From: Bacteroidaceae bacterium
Lineage (GTDB): Bacteria > Bacteroidota > Bacteroidia > Bacteroidales > Bacteroidaceae
Direction: 5' to 3'
DNA length: 52,591 bases
Assembly: GCA_024401095.1 (NCBI GenBank)
Contig: JAKSLR010000022.1
Span: forward strand, 1-52,591
Shown here piece by piece: positions 34,801 to 43,500 of this stretch. How positions within the stretch are numbered: position 1 is the first letter of the stretch; each line of letters starts with the position of its first letter. The translations under genes and the position numbers were made by a program. The notes beneath the pieces were generated by a model. It was not told where the DNA came from. It saw only the letters and a list, made by a program, of their open reading frames with translations, and made no database searches.

Positions 34801-36297
34801 TTATTTTCCAAACTTGCTGAAATCAACAAGATGCATGTCACCCTGATGCAAGAATGTATCATGGAATGAGAGTGCTGCAGCCATGTTGTGGCAGGTATGA
34901 CCCTTAGCAGAAATCTTCAGGTAATCCCACAACAAATTCTTATAGTCTGGATGTGCACAGTTTTCAATAATAGCCTTAGCACGCTCCATTGGAGATTTTC
35001 CACGCAAATCAGCAATACCTTGCTCTGTAATGACGATATTTACATCGTGCTCTGTATGGTCTGCATGAGAAACCATAGGAACGATAGAACTGATCATGCC
35101 GTCTTTAGCAACTGATGGACAAGTAAAGATACTGATATATGCATTACGGGTAAAGTCACCAGAACCACCAATACCATTCATCATCTTTGTACCGCAGATC
35201 TGGGTAGAGTTAACATGACCATACAAGTCGACCTCAATTGCAGTATTGATTGAAATAACGCCCAATCGACGAATAATTTCTGGGTTATTTGAGATTTCAG
35301 AAGGACGAAGAACCAACTTATCTTTGAAGAAGTCCATATCCTCGTAAATACCCTTCAAGCAATCGTTAGTTACTGTTAAAGAACAAGTTGATCCAAACTT
35401 TACGCGACCTTCACGGATCAATTTAACAACCGCATCCTGAAGAACCTCAGTATACATTTCAAAAGCAGGAATAGTTGTATCACGACCCAAAGCGCCCAAC
35501 ACAGCATTTGCAATATTTCCAACACCACTCTGCAAAGGCAAGAATGTTGAAGGAATAATTCCACGCTTCATATCTGCAGCAAGGAAATCTGCAACGTTTT
35601 GACCAATCTTGTCAGTAACAGGATCTGGAGCTGTAAAGCTACGTGCCTCATCTGGCAGATCAACCTCAACAATACCTACAACCTTATTAACATCGACTTG
35701 AACATATGGTAAACCACAGCGGTCGCTTGCATGTTCAATTGGAATAGCCTTGCGATAAGGAGGATCTAATGGTTCATAAACGTCATGAAGACCCATTGCT
35801 GCCTTGCTGTGGAAATGGTTCAGCTCAATAATAATCTTATCAGCTAATCGTGCAATTGTTGGAGCAATACCACCTGCAGCTGTTAAGTAAGCCTTACCAT
35901 CTGGAGTGAACTCGCAACACTCAAGAATAGCGATGTCACATTTACCCATGAAACCATAACGAAGTTCCTGAGCCATTTGAGACAAGTGAAGGTCATTATA
36001 TGCGATATCACCAGCATTTACATGCTTGCGGAACAAAGGGTTTGTAGTATACGGAGCACGATAACGGATAGCATTCTCCTCAGAAAGAAGACCATCAGTA
36101 GACATACCGGTTGATGCACCAGTAAAAATACCAATCTGGAAAGGACGACCTGCAGCATGTTCTGCAGCAGCAATCTTAGCAACCTCTGCGGTAACAGCCT
36201 TTGCTGTACCAGCAGGAGTAAAACCACTTAAGCCAATGTTCATTCCATGTTTAACCAAAGTTGCAGCCTCGGCTGCAGTCAAACGAGCAAATTCCAT
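34801..36297 (-). CDS. Acetyl-CoA hydrolase / succinyl-CoA:acetate CoA-transferase
   Basis: The 498-residue protein is of the Cat1/AarC/Ach1 family. It opens with GLSGFTPAGTAKAV, has the likely catalytic Glu284 in EMYTEVLQD, then SINTAIEVDLYGHVNST and MNGIGGSGDFTRNAY. It swaps CoA between succinyl-CoA and acetate (or hydrolyses acetyl-CoA), linking succinate and acetate production in a fermenting cell. It follows RNase H by 40 bases on the same strand with no clear promoter box between, and ends at a strong terminator. Confidence 0.9.
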   Translation of the reverse strand: MEFARLTAAEAATLVKHGMNIGLSGFTPAGTAKAVTAEVAKIAAAEHAAGRPFQIGIFTGASTGMSTDGLLSEENAIRYRAPYTTNPLFRKHVNAGDIAYNDLHLSQMAQELRYGFMGKCDIAILECCEFTPDGKAYLTAAGGIAPTIARLADKIIIELNHFHSKAAMGLHDVYEPLDPPYRKAIPIEHASDRCGLPYVQVDVNKVVGIVEVDLPDEARSFTAPDPVTDKIGQNVADFLAADMKRGIIPSTFLPLQSGVGNIANAVLGALGRDTTIPAFEMYTEVLQDAVVKLIREGRVKFGSTCSLTVTNDCLKGIYEDMDFFKDKLVLRPSEISNNPEIIRRLGVISINTAIEVDLYGHVNSTQICGTKMMNGIGGSGDFTRNAYISIFTCPSVAKDGMISSIVPMVSHADHTEHDVNIVITEQGIADLRGKSPMERAKAIIENCAHPDYKNLLWDYLKISAKGHTCHNMAAALSFHDTFLHQGDMHLVDFSKFGK

Positions 36298-36337
36298 AAT
36301 AATTACCTTAATTTGATTATACTATATTTCTTTTTTA

Positions 36338-36808
36338 CTATTTTCTTCCAAAATCAGCAGGAACCTCTCCCCATTTCTCCGTCTCCCATTTTAATATAGG
36401 AGTTGTATAGGAATGTGTTCGCAACCAGTTCTCTGCACGCGCTATTAACTGAAATAATTGTTCTGTCTGAGGAGTTCGCTGCAGTGTAGTCTTCACTTTC
36501 TTTTGCCTGACCCAACACTGAGCAGTCTTACTATCAGAATAAATAGTCATAGACAGCCCCTTTTGCTGAATCAATGCCAAGGCATGGACAATAGCCAAGA
36601 ACTCACCAATGTTGTTTGTCCCTTTCACAGGGCCAAAATGGAAAATCTCTTGTCCGGTCTTAAGGTAAACTCCACGATACTCCATTGGGCCTGGATTTCC
36701 ACTGCATGCGGCATCAACCGCCAAAGCCTCTGCCGTCACTTCCATTGGAAGTGGAAGCACTGTATCATGCCTCCAGTCTGGCGGATTTTGCAGGTTATCC
36801 TTTGCCAT
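36338..36808 (-). CDS. Ribonuclease H family protein
   Basis: The 156-residue protein has the RNase HI fold with active-site residues in order: Asp in VDAACSGNPGP, Glu in NIGEFLAIVHAL, Asp in IYSDSKTA, and a final Asp in PADFGRK. It cleaves RNA in RNA-DNA hybrids. The glycine-rich loop reads SGNPGPMEYRG rather than the standard one, as in the Bacteroidetes version. It starts three bases after the argS stop, so it is co-transcribed with argS. Confidence 0.88.
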   Translation of the reverse strand: MAKDNLQNPPDWRHDTVLPLPMEVTAEALAVDAACSGNPGPMEYRGVYLKTGQEIFHFGPVKGTNNIGEFLAIVHALALIQQKGLSMTIYSDSKTAQCWVRQKKVKTTLQRTPQTEQLFQLIARAENWLRTHSYTTPILKWETEKWGEVPADFGRK

Positions 36809-36811
36809 GGA

Positions 36812-38632
36812 TTACATTCTTTCAGGAACTTCTATACCAAGAAGTCCCATGCCCAAGCTCACAATCTTAGCCACATTGGCAGAAAGTGTCAGACGGAAAA
36901 TCTTCTTGTTCTCATCCTCTTCACGCAAAATACTGAAGTCATGGTAGAACTGGTTATACTCCTTCACCAAGTCATAGCAGTAGTTGGCAATGGTACTTGG
37001 GCTATATTCCTTGCCGGCAGCCTTTACTGTTGTAGCAAACTCAGAAAGCAGTTGGATCAAGCCTTCCTCCTTTTCGCTTAATTCTACCTCTGTATGCAAC
37101 GCTTCTGGTATAGAAAGACCAGCTTCTTGTGCCTTTCGGAGAACACTCTTAATGCGTGCGTAGGTATATTGGATAAATGGTCCTGTATTTCCGTTGAAAT
37201 CAATACTTTCCTCTGGATTGAACAACATGTTCTTGCGAGGGTCAACCTTCAAGATGAAGTATTTCAAGGCACCGAGGCCAACAACACGGGCAATCTCGTT
37301 TGCCTCTGCTTCGGTTATACCTGTAAGCTTATTGATTTTGTCTGCACTCATTTGCTTTGCATCGTCAACCATCTTTTCGATCAGGTCATCAGCATCAACC
37401 ACAGTTCCCTCACGACTCTTCATCTTTCCATTAGGAAGTTCAACCATTCCATAAGAGAAGTGAACCAAGTCCTTACCCCATTCAAAGCCAAGCTTATCAA
37501 GCAAGATAGAAAGCACCTGGAAATGATAATTCTGCTCATTACCAACAACGTAGATCATCTTATTAATAGGATAATCCTGGAAACGAAGCTTTGCAGTACC
37601 AATATCTTGAGTCATATATACAGAAGTTCCGTCGCCACGAAGCAATAATTTGTGGTCAAGTCCCTCTTCGGTCAAATCTGCCCATACAGAATTATCCTCT
37701 TTACGATAGAAGAATCCTTTATCCAGACCTTCTTGTACCTTGTCTTTACCTTCCAAATAGGTGTTTGACTCATAATAAATCTTGTCAAATGTAACACCCA
37801 GAGCCTTATAAGTTTCATCGAAGCCGGCATAAACCCATTCATTCATTCTTGCCCACAAACCGCGAACCTCAGGGTCATTCTGCTCCCACTTTACCAACAT
37901 TTCATGTGCTTCCTTCATCAGTGGAGACTCCTTCTCTGCCTTTGCCTTTGCCTCTTCCTCATTCAAGCCTGCAGCCTGATACTGAGCCATTAGCTCTTTA
38001 ACCTCTGCCCGATAGTGCTTGTCAAAGGCTACATAGTAGTCACCAATGAGGTGATCACCCTTCTTACCGGAGTTCTCTGGAGTCTCACCGTTTCCATACT
38101 TCAGCCAAGCTAACATGGACTTACAGATATGGATACCACGATCATTTACGATATTGGTCTTTACAACCTTATTACCGTTTGCTGCAATGATATTTGCGAG
38201 GGCAACACCTAACAAGTTGTTACGGACATGACCTAAATGAAGTGGTTTATTTGTATTTGGAGATGAATACTCAATCATTACCAATGGAGAGCTCTCTGTA
38301 GCAGGAGTCAAGCCAAATTTCTCTTGGCCATGAATGCTGTTCAGCAATTCTATCCATGCACCCGATGCAATGGTCAGATTAAGGAATCCCTTGATGACGT
38401 TAAATTTAGATACTGCAACTTCATTCTGTATCAGATATTCACCAATTTCCTGAGCTGTTACTTCAGGTTTTTTCTTAGATATACGCAAAAATGGGAATAC
38501 CACCAATGTCAAGTGGCCCTCAAACTCTCTTTTAGTTTTCTGCAACTGCACCTGTTCTGCAGTAACATCCTGCTCATACAAGGCATGAATAGCCTTAATG
38601 ACAGCTTGAATCAATTTTTCTTCTATGTTCAT
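36812..38632 (-). CDS. argS: Arginyl-tRNA synthetase
   Basis: The 606-residue class I synthetase has the N-terminal Add-1 tRNA-binding domain (1-110) and then the HIGH region SSPNTNKPLHLGHVRN, with HLGH as the signature. The WADLTEEGLDHKLLLRGDGTS and MKSREGTVV segments of the catalytic core follow, and a C-terminal anticodon-binding helical domain (DALR) ends the protein. Length is typical. The promoter box is at 38658-38665; it leads an argS-RNase H unit, possibly including the CoA-transferase. Confidence 0.96.
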   Translation of the reverse strand: MNIEEKLIQAVIKAIHALYEQDVTAEQVQLQKTKREFEGHLTLVVFPFLRISKKKPEVTAQEIGEYLIQNEVAVSKFNVIKGFLNLTIASGAWIELLNSIHGQEKFGLTPATESSPLVMIEYSSPNTNKPLHLGHVRNNLLGVALANIIAANGNKVVKTNIVNDRGIHICKSMLAWLKYGNGETPENSGKKGDHLIGDYYVAFDKHYRAEVKELMAQYQAAGLNEEEAKAKAEKESPLMKEAHEMLVKWEQNDPEVRGLWARMNEWVYAGFDETYKALGVTFDKIYYESNTYLEGKDKVQEGLDKGFFYRKEDNSVWADLTEEGLDHKLLLRGDGTSVYMTQDIGTAKLRFQDYPINKMIYVVGNEQNYHFQVLSILLDKLGFEWGKDLVHFSYGMVELPNGKMKSREGTVVDADDLIEKMVDDAKQMSADKINKLTGITEAEANEIARVVGLGALKYFILKVDPRKNMLFNPEESIDFNGNTGPFIQYTYARIKSVLRKAQEAGLSIPEALHTEVELSEKEEGLIQLLSEFATTVKAAGKEYSPSTIANYCYDLVKEYNQFYHDFSILREEDENKKIFRLTLSANVAKIVSLGMGLLGIEVPERM

Positions 38633-38657
38633 TACGAAATTTAGCTAAATTCGGATG

Positions 38658-38665
38658 CAAAGATA
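38658..38665 (-). promoter_or_regulatory. -7 promoter box for argS
   Basis: On the minus strand it reads TATCTTTG, an exact match, 25 bases before the start codon. Confidence 0.6.
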
Positions 38666-38695
38666 ACTCAACTGAGGCGAACAAAAAAATTAATA

Positions 38696-38733
38696 ACAAA
38701 AAAAGAGATGCTAATAGCACCTCCTTTTTTTCG
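38696..38733 (-). terminator. Terminator after the HU gene
   Basis: TGCTAATAGCA forms the stem top, extended by GAG/CTC with one mismatch, between runs of A and T on either side. It lies 15 bases past the HU stop. Confidence 0.75.
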
Positions 38734-38748
38734 TTGCCAACTAAAAAA

Positions 38749-39024
38749 TTAATCAGCGATAGCGTCTGTAAGCTCTGCTCCTGCCTTGAACTTAGCAACC
38801 TTCTTTGCAGGAATCTGGATTGTCTCCTTAGTTGCTGGGTTAATACCTGTTCTTGCCTCTTTCTGAGCTACACAGAAAGTGCCGAAACCTACCAATGCAA
38901 CCTTATCACCAGCCTTCAGAGCATCGGTAATAGCTGCAATAACACCGTCAAGTGCCTTCTTAGAATCAGCCTTAGTCAAACCTGATTTTTCAGCAATAGC
39001 TGCTACTAATTCACTTTTGTTCAT
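38749..39024 (-). CDS. HU family DNA-binding protein
   Basis: The 91-residue protein has the two-helix dimer base (MNKSELVAAIAEKSGLTKAD), the GFGTFCVAQKEARTG turn, and the DNA-binding arm INPATKETIQIPAKK ending VAKFKAG. It bends and compacts chromosomal DNA. It is a single-gene unit between a well-formed promoter and a terminator, fitting an abundant protein. Confidence 0.95.
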   Translation of the reverse strand: MNKSELVAAIAEKSGLTKADSKKALDGVIAAITDALKAGDKVALVGFGTFCVAQKEARTGINPATKETIQIPAKKVAKFKAGAELTDAIAD

Positions 39025-39080
39025 AATGAAACGTGCTAATAGTTTAGATATTATAATGTTACAATTTCACTTTCAAAGCA

Positions 39081-39110
39081 CAAATATAACAATTCTTCTT
39101 TAAAAGTCAA
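39081..39110 (-). promoter_or_regulatory. Promoter for the HU gene (-33 and -7)
   Basis: On the minus strand TTG (39110-39108), 19 bases, then TATATTTG (39088-39081): the classic Bacteroidetes arrangement and among the best in the window. Confidence 0.75.
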
Positions 39111-39193
39111 GCAATATTTGTGAAAAAAAAGGGCAATTTCATAAAAAAACTAACAGAATAGATAAAATCTCCTCAAATACCAGAATAAATTCG

Positions 39194-39201
39194 TATTTTT
39201 G
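39194..39201 (+). promoter_or_regulatory. -7 promoter box for the rhomboid gene
   Basis: TATTTTTG is an exact match 35 bases before the start codon. Confidence 0.55.
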
Positions 39202-39236
39202 CACTGTGAAATGATAAAAAAAAGAAAAATATAGTC

Positions 39237-40124
39237 ATGTATAATATGCCGCCAATCACGAAAAACATCATCATTATCAATGTTTTGTTTTTCATTGCCA
39301 TGTATGTTACTCCACGCTATGGAATAGACCTGACAGAATTGTTTGGCCTACATTTTTTCATGGCATCAAATTTCAAGATTTATCAGTTGGTGACTTACAT
39401 GTTCATGCATGGAAATTTCACACACATCCTATTCAACATGTTTGCTGTATGGATGTTTGGTCGTATAGTTGAAAATGCATGGGGATCACGACGATTTCTG
39501 ATTTATTATTTGGTCTGTGGATTAGGAGCAGGCTTGTTTCAGGAGCTAGCCCAACTGATTAATTTCTATACAAGCGGACTTGCCAATTATGATAGCGTAA
39601 ACATCGGGACATCTATCATTTCCATGGACAGCTACCTGAACCTTATGACAACAGTTGGTGCATCGGGAGCCGTTTACGGAATTCTGCTTGCATTCGGCCT
39701 TTCGTATCCAGATGAAAGAATGTTCGTATTTCCAATCCCTATTCCTATAAAAGCGAAATACTTTGTCATCGGATATGCAGTCATTGAACTCATATCTGGG
39801 CTATCAAGCAGCAATGATGGAATTGCCCATTTCGCACATTTAGGCGGCATGCTCATTGGCTTCCTTCTAATTCTTTTTTGGACTAGAGGAAACAACTTCA
39901 TCACTGGAGGCTACATAGACAAATTACGAAAGTTTTTTCACGAACGGAAAAAGCCTAAAATGAAAGTTCACTATGGTGAAAAGAATGCAGATTACCAATA
40001 CAACGCACGCCACAATGAAAATCAGGAAGAGATTGACCGAATCTTGGACAAAGTACGTAAATCCGGTTACCAAAGCCTGAGTGTAGAAGAGAAGAAAAAG
40101 CTCTTTGAAGCAAGCAACAAATAG
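39237..40124 (+). CDS. Rhomboid family intramembrane serine protease
   Basis: The 295-residue protein has six or so membrane segments. The catalytic Ser143 is in GASGAVYG and His201 in AHFAHLGGML. MHGNFTHILFNMFAVWMFG and ENAWGSRRFLIYYL carry the family's HxxxN and WGxxR motifs. After the membrane part a soluble tail of about 70 residues ends in NQEEIDRILDKVRKSGYQSL, a small domain often appended to Bacteroidetes rhomboids. Start could also be ATG 39246. It is a single-gene unit. Confidence 0.92.
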   Translation: MYNMPPITKNIIIINVLFFIAMYVTPRYGIDLTELFGLHFFMASNFKIYQLVTYMFMHGNFTHILFNMFAVWMFGRIVENAWGSRRFLIYYLVCGLGAGLFQELAQLINFYTSGLANYDSVNIGTSIISMDSYLNLMTTVGASGAVYGILLAFGLSYPDERMFVFPIPIPIKAKYFVIGYAVIELISGLSSSNDGIAHFAHLGGMLIGFLLILFWTRGNNFITGGYIDKLRKFFHERKKPKMKVHYGEKNADYQYNARHNENQEEIDRILDKVRKSGYQSLSVEEKKKLFEASNK

Positions 40125-40145
40125 ACTTTTCACTCATAAAAGCAT

Positions 40146-40182
40146 AAAAAAGGTCCCATTTTAAAAAAATCGGGGCCTTTTT
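40146..40182 (+). terminator. Terminator after the rhomboid gene
   Basis: AAAAGGTCCC pairs with GGGGCCTTTT (one wobble), followed by T residues. Confidence 0.7.
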
Positions 40183-40227
40183 CGTTAAATATTTGGGGTT
40201 TTACATTTAAAGATGTGAAAATTTGCT

Positions 40228-40235
40228 TAACTTTG
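40228..40235 (+). promoter_or_regulatory. -7 promoter box for secDF
   Basis: TAACTTTG is an exact match 55 bases before the start codon. Confidence 0.55.
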
Positions 40236-40290
40236 CGCCCCTGTAACGACATGAAATTTAATAAATAATAATATAAAAAACAAAAGTAAA

Positions 40291-43200
40291 ATGCAAAACA
40301 AAGGATTTGTAAAGATTTTAGCTGTATTGCTGACCCTTGTTTGTGTGTTCTATCTCTCATTCTCTTTTGTAACACGCTCTTATGAAAATAAGGCTGCTGC
40401 AATGGGTGAAGAAAAAGGACAGGCTTACTTGGATTCACTCCGCAATGAGCGTGTTTACATGGGTGTATACACCTTGAAGGAGTGTCAGGAAATGCAGATT
40501 GGTTTGGGTCTGGACTTAAAGGGCGGTATGAACGTCATTCTGGAAGTTTCAGTTCCTGATGTTATCAAGTCTTTGGCTGATAACAAAACAGACGAACCAT
40601 TCGTAAAGGCTGTTGAGATTGCTTCTAAGGAAGCTGCAGAAAGTCAGGACGACTTTATCACCCTGTTCGTTAACGAGTATCACAAGCAGGCTCCTGGAGC
40701 TAAGCTTGCAGAAATCTTCGCTACACAGCAGTTGAAGGACAAGGTCAACACTCGTAGTTCAGATTCTGACGTTGAAAAGGTTCTTCGCGAGGAAGTTGAA
40801 GCTGCCATCGACAATTCATTCAACGTACTTCGTACCCGTATCGACCGTTTCGGTGTCGTTCAGCCAAACATCCAGAAACTGGAAAGTTCTATGGGCCGTA
40901 TCATGGTTGAAATGCCAGGTATCAAAGAGCCTGCTCGTGTACGCAAATTGCTGCAGGGTTCTGCAAATTTGGAGTTCTGGGAGACTTACAACACTGCAGA
41001 AGCAACTCCATACTTACAGTCATTGGATGCACAGTTGGCAAGTGCTGCCAGCGGTGTTAAACCTGAAGTTGCTGATTCTACTGTTACAGAGACCACAGAA
41101 GTTGCAGACTCTACCAAGAATGCATTAGCAGATTTGAAGGCTGCTGCATCAGAAAGTACAACAGAAGCTTCTGCAACAGTAACTGATGAAATGAAGGCTG
41201 CTCATCCATTGTTGTCAGCTCTTCAGCTTGGCGGTAACGGTTGCGTTGTAGGTATCGCTCACTACCGTGACACAGCTCAGGTAAACCGCGCTATTGAAAG
41301 TGCTGTAGCAAAGACTGTTCTTCCTAAGGAAATGAGCTTAAAGTGGGGCGTTACTGCATTCGATGCAAAGAACGAATACTACGAGCTTTATGCCATCAAG
41401 GTAACAGAGCGTAACGGCAAGGCTCCTTTGGAAGGTGATGTCGTAACAGATGCAAAGGATGACTTTGATCAGTATGGAAAGCCTATCGTAAGCATGACCA
41501 TGAATCAGGAAGGTGCTCGTATTTGGGCTAACCTGACAAAGAATAATATCAACCGCGCCATTGCTATTGTATTGGATAACTATGTTTATAGTGCTCCAAA
41601 TGTAAACGGCGAAATTACTGGTGGTAATTCTCAGATTTCTGGTAACTTTACTATTGAGACAACCAAGGACTTGGCTAACGTATTGAAGTCTGGTAAGATG
41701 CCAGCTCCTGCAAAAATTGTTCAGGAAGACATCGTAGGTCCATCTTTAGGTCAGGAATCAATTAATCAGGGTATCATGTCATTCATTGTAGCATTTATCC
41801 TTTTGATGATTTATATGTGCGCGATGTATGGTATGATTCCAGGTATGATTGCCAACTGTGCCTTGATCGTAAACTTCTTCTTCACATTGGGTATCCTTAC
41901 TTCATTCCAGGCAGCATTGACCATGAGTGGTATTGCCGGTATGGTATTGTCTTTGGGTATGGCAGTGGATGCAAACGTGTTGATTTACGAGCGCACCAAA
42001 GAAGAGCTTGCATCTGGAAAGGGAACTAAGCAGGCTGTAGCTGCAGGTTACAGCAACGCATTCTCTGCAATCTTCGACTCTAACTTGACTTCTATCATCA
42101 CAGGTATAATCCTTTACATGTTCGGTACTGGTCCAATCCGTGGTTTTGCAACTACCCTGATTATCGGTATCATCTGCTCATTCTTCACCGCAGTCTTCTT
42201 GACTCGTATCGTTTACGAGCATTTCTTGAACAAGGATAAGTGGCAGAACTTGACTTTCACTACCAACATTAGCAAGAACTTGATGAAGGGTACCCACTTC
42301 AATTTCATGGGTAACTTCAAGAAATCATTCTCTATCTTCGGTGGCTTGATTGTTATCTTCTTGATTTCTTTCGCAGTACGTGGATTGAGCAAGTCTATCG
42401 ACTTCACTGGTGGTCGTAACTTTACCGTTCAGTTTGAAAACGCAGTTTCTCCTGAGGATGTACGTTCTGCATTGAACGCTCCTATGGCAGAGGCAGAGGC
42501 TAACTGCCAGTGCATCGCATTAGGTAACGATGGTAAAACCGTACGTATCTCAACCAACTACCGCATCAAAGAAGAAGGTGTAGAAATTGACGGTGAAATC
42601 GAGCAGTTGCTGTACAAGAGTCTGAAGGATGCTAACCTGTTAGCAGAAAACGTAACTCTTGATAAGTTTATCGACCGTGATAACCGCGAAGGTGGTTCTA
42701 TCATTTCTTCTCAGAAAGTAGGTCCATCTATTGCTGAAGACATCACAAGAGGTGCTATCTACTCAGTGCTTATTGCATTGGTAGCTATCTTCCTCTATAT
42801 TTTGATCCGTTTCCGCAATGTGGCATATTCAGTTGGTTCTACTGTTGCTCTTGCGTGCGATACCTTAATTATTATAGGTATGTACTCACTTTGCTATGGT
42901 ATCCTTCCATTCTCTCTGGATATTGATCAGACATTCATCGGTGCAGTCTTGACCGCTATCGGTTACTCAATCAACGATAAGGTGGTTATCTTCGACCGTA
43001 TCCGTGAATTCTTCCACTTATATCCTAAACGTGATCACCAGCAGATTTTCAACGAATCTCTGAATACCACTTTGGCTCGTACCATCAATACTTCTGTATC
43101 TACTCTGATTGTATTGTTGTGTATCTTCATCTTAGGTGGTGAAAGCATTCGTAGCTTTGCATTTGCAATGATACTTGGTGTAGTTGTTGGTACTAGCTCA

Positions 43201-43293
43201 TCATTGTTCATTGCTGCTCCTATTGCTTACATTACTATGGGTCGCCGTATTAAGGCAGCAGAGGAAAAGGCTGCTATTGAGGCTGCTAAGTAA
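40291..43293 (+). CDS. secDF: Fused protein translocase subunits SecD and SecF
   Basis: The 1000-residue single-chain SecDF is the usual state in Bacteroidetes. The SecD half has helix 1, the conserved GLGLDLKGGMNVILEV, a large periplasmic domain and the membrane block with GMAVDANVLIYERTKEE. The SecF half begins near residue 660 and has SIDFTGGRNFTVQF, KVGPSIAEDITRGA and YSINDKVVIFDRIRE. It uses the proton gradient to pull exported proteins through SecYEG. An Ala/Ser/Thr/Glu-rich insert (about residues 255-300, ADSTVTETTEVADST) in the periplasmic part is a lineage-specific linker. Confidence 0.96.
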   Translation: MQNKGFVKILAVLLTLVCVFYLSFSFVTRSYENKAAAMGEEKGQAYLDSLRNERVYMGVYTLKECQEMQIGLGLDLKGGMNVILEVSVPDVIKSLADNKTDEPFVKAVEIASKEAAESQDDFITLFVNEYHKQAPGAKLAEIFATQQLKDKVNTRSSDSDVEKVLREEVEAAIDNSFNVLRTRIDRFGVVQPNIQKLESSMGRIMVEMPGIKEPARVRKLLQGSANLEFWETYNTAEATPYLQSLDAQLASAASGVKPEVADSTVTETTEVADSTKNALADLKAAASESTTEASATVTDEMKAAHPLLSALQLGGNGCVVGIAHYRDTAQVNRAIESAVAKTVLPKEMSLKWGVTAFDAKNEYYELYAIKVTERNGKAPLEGDVVTDAKDDFDQYGKPIVSMTMNQEGARIWANLTKNNINRAIAIVLDNYVYSAPNVNGEITGGNSQISGNFTIETTKDLANVLKSGKMPAPAKIVQEDIVGPSLGQESINQGIMSFIVAFILLMIYMCAMYGMIPGMIANCALIVNFFFTLGILTSFQAALTMSGIAGMVLSLGMAVDANVLIYERTKEELASGKGTKQAVAAGYSNAFSAIFDSNLTSIITGIILYMFGTGPIRGFATTLIIGIICSFFTAVFLTRIVYEHFLNKDKWQNLTFTTNISKNLMKGTHFNFMGNFKKSFSIFGGLIVIFLISFAVRGLSKSIDFTGGRNFTVQFENAVSPEDVRSALNAPMAEAEANCQCIALGNDGKTVRISTNYRIKEEGVEIDGEIEQLLYKSLKDANLLAENVTLDKFIDRDNREGGSIISSQKVGPSIAEDITRGAIYSVLIALVAIFLYILIRFRNVAYSVGSTVALACDTLIIIGMYSLCYGILPFSLDIDQTFIGAVLTAIGYSINDKVVIFDRIREFFHLYPKRDHQQIFNESLNTTLARTINTSVSTLIVLLCIFILGGESIRSFAFAMILGVVVGTSSSLFIAAPIAYITMGRRIKAAEEKAAIEAAK

Positions 43294-43314
43294 ATTAACA
43301 GAATTTATTATACA

Positions 43315-43350
43315 AAATCCCATCTTTCTGGCCAGAAAGATGGGATTTTT
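43315..43350 (+). terminator. Terminator after secDF
   Basis: AAATCCCATCTTTCTGG is followed immediately by its perfect complement, a 30-base palindrome, and then T residues. Confidence 0.9.
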
Positions 43351-43443
43351 CTTTGTGCTCGTTTTCAAAGCCAAGTTTTCTATTTTGTAAAGTGGAAATT
43401 ACAAATTAACCAAAAAAACTTTCGTAATGTCACTTTTTATCGT

Positions 43444-43451
43444 TAGATTTG
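43444..43451 (+). promoter_or_regulatory. -7 promoter box for ppdK
   Basis: TAGATTTG is an exact match 49 bases before the start codon. Confidence 0.55.
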
Positions 43452-43500
43452 CAAACTAAAACAAAAGAGGATAATTTTATAAATCTTTACTTTTATAAAT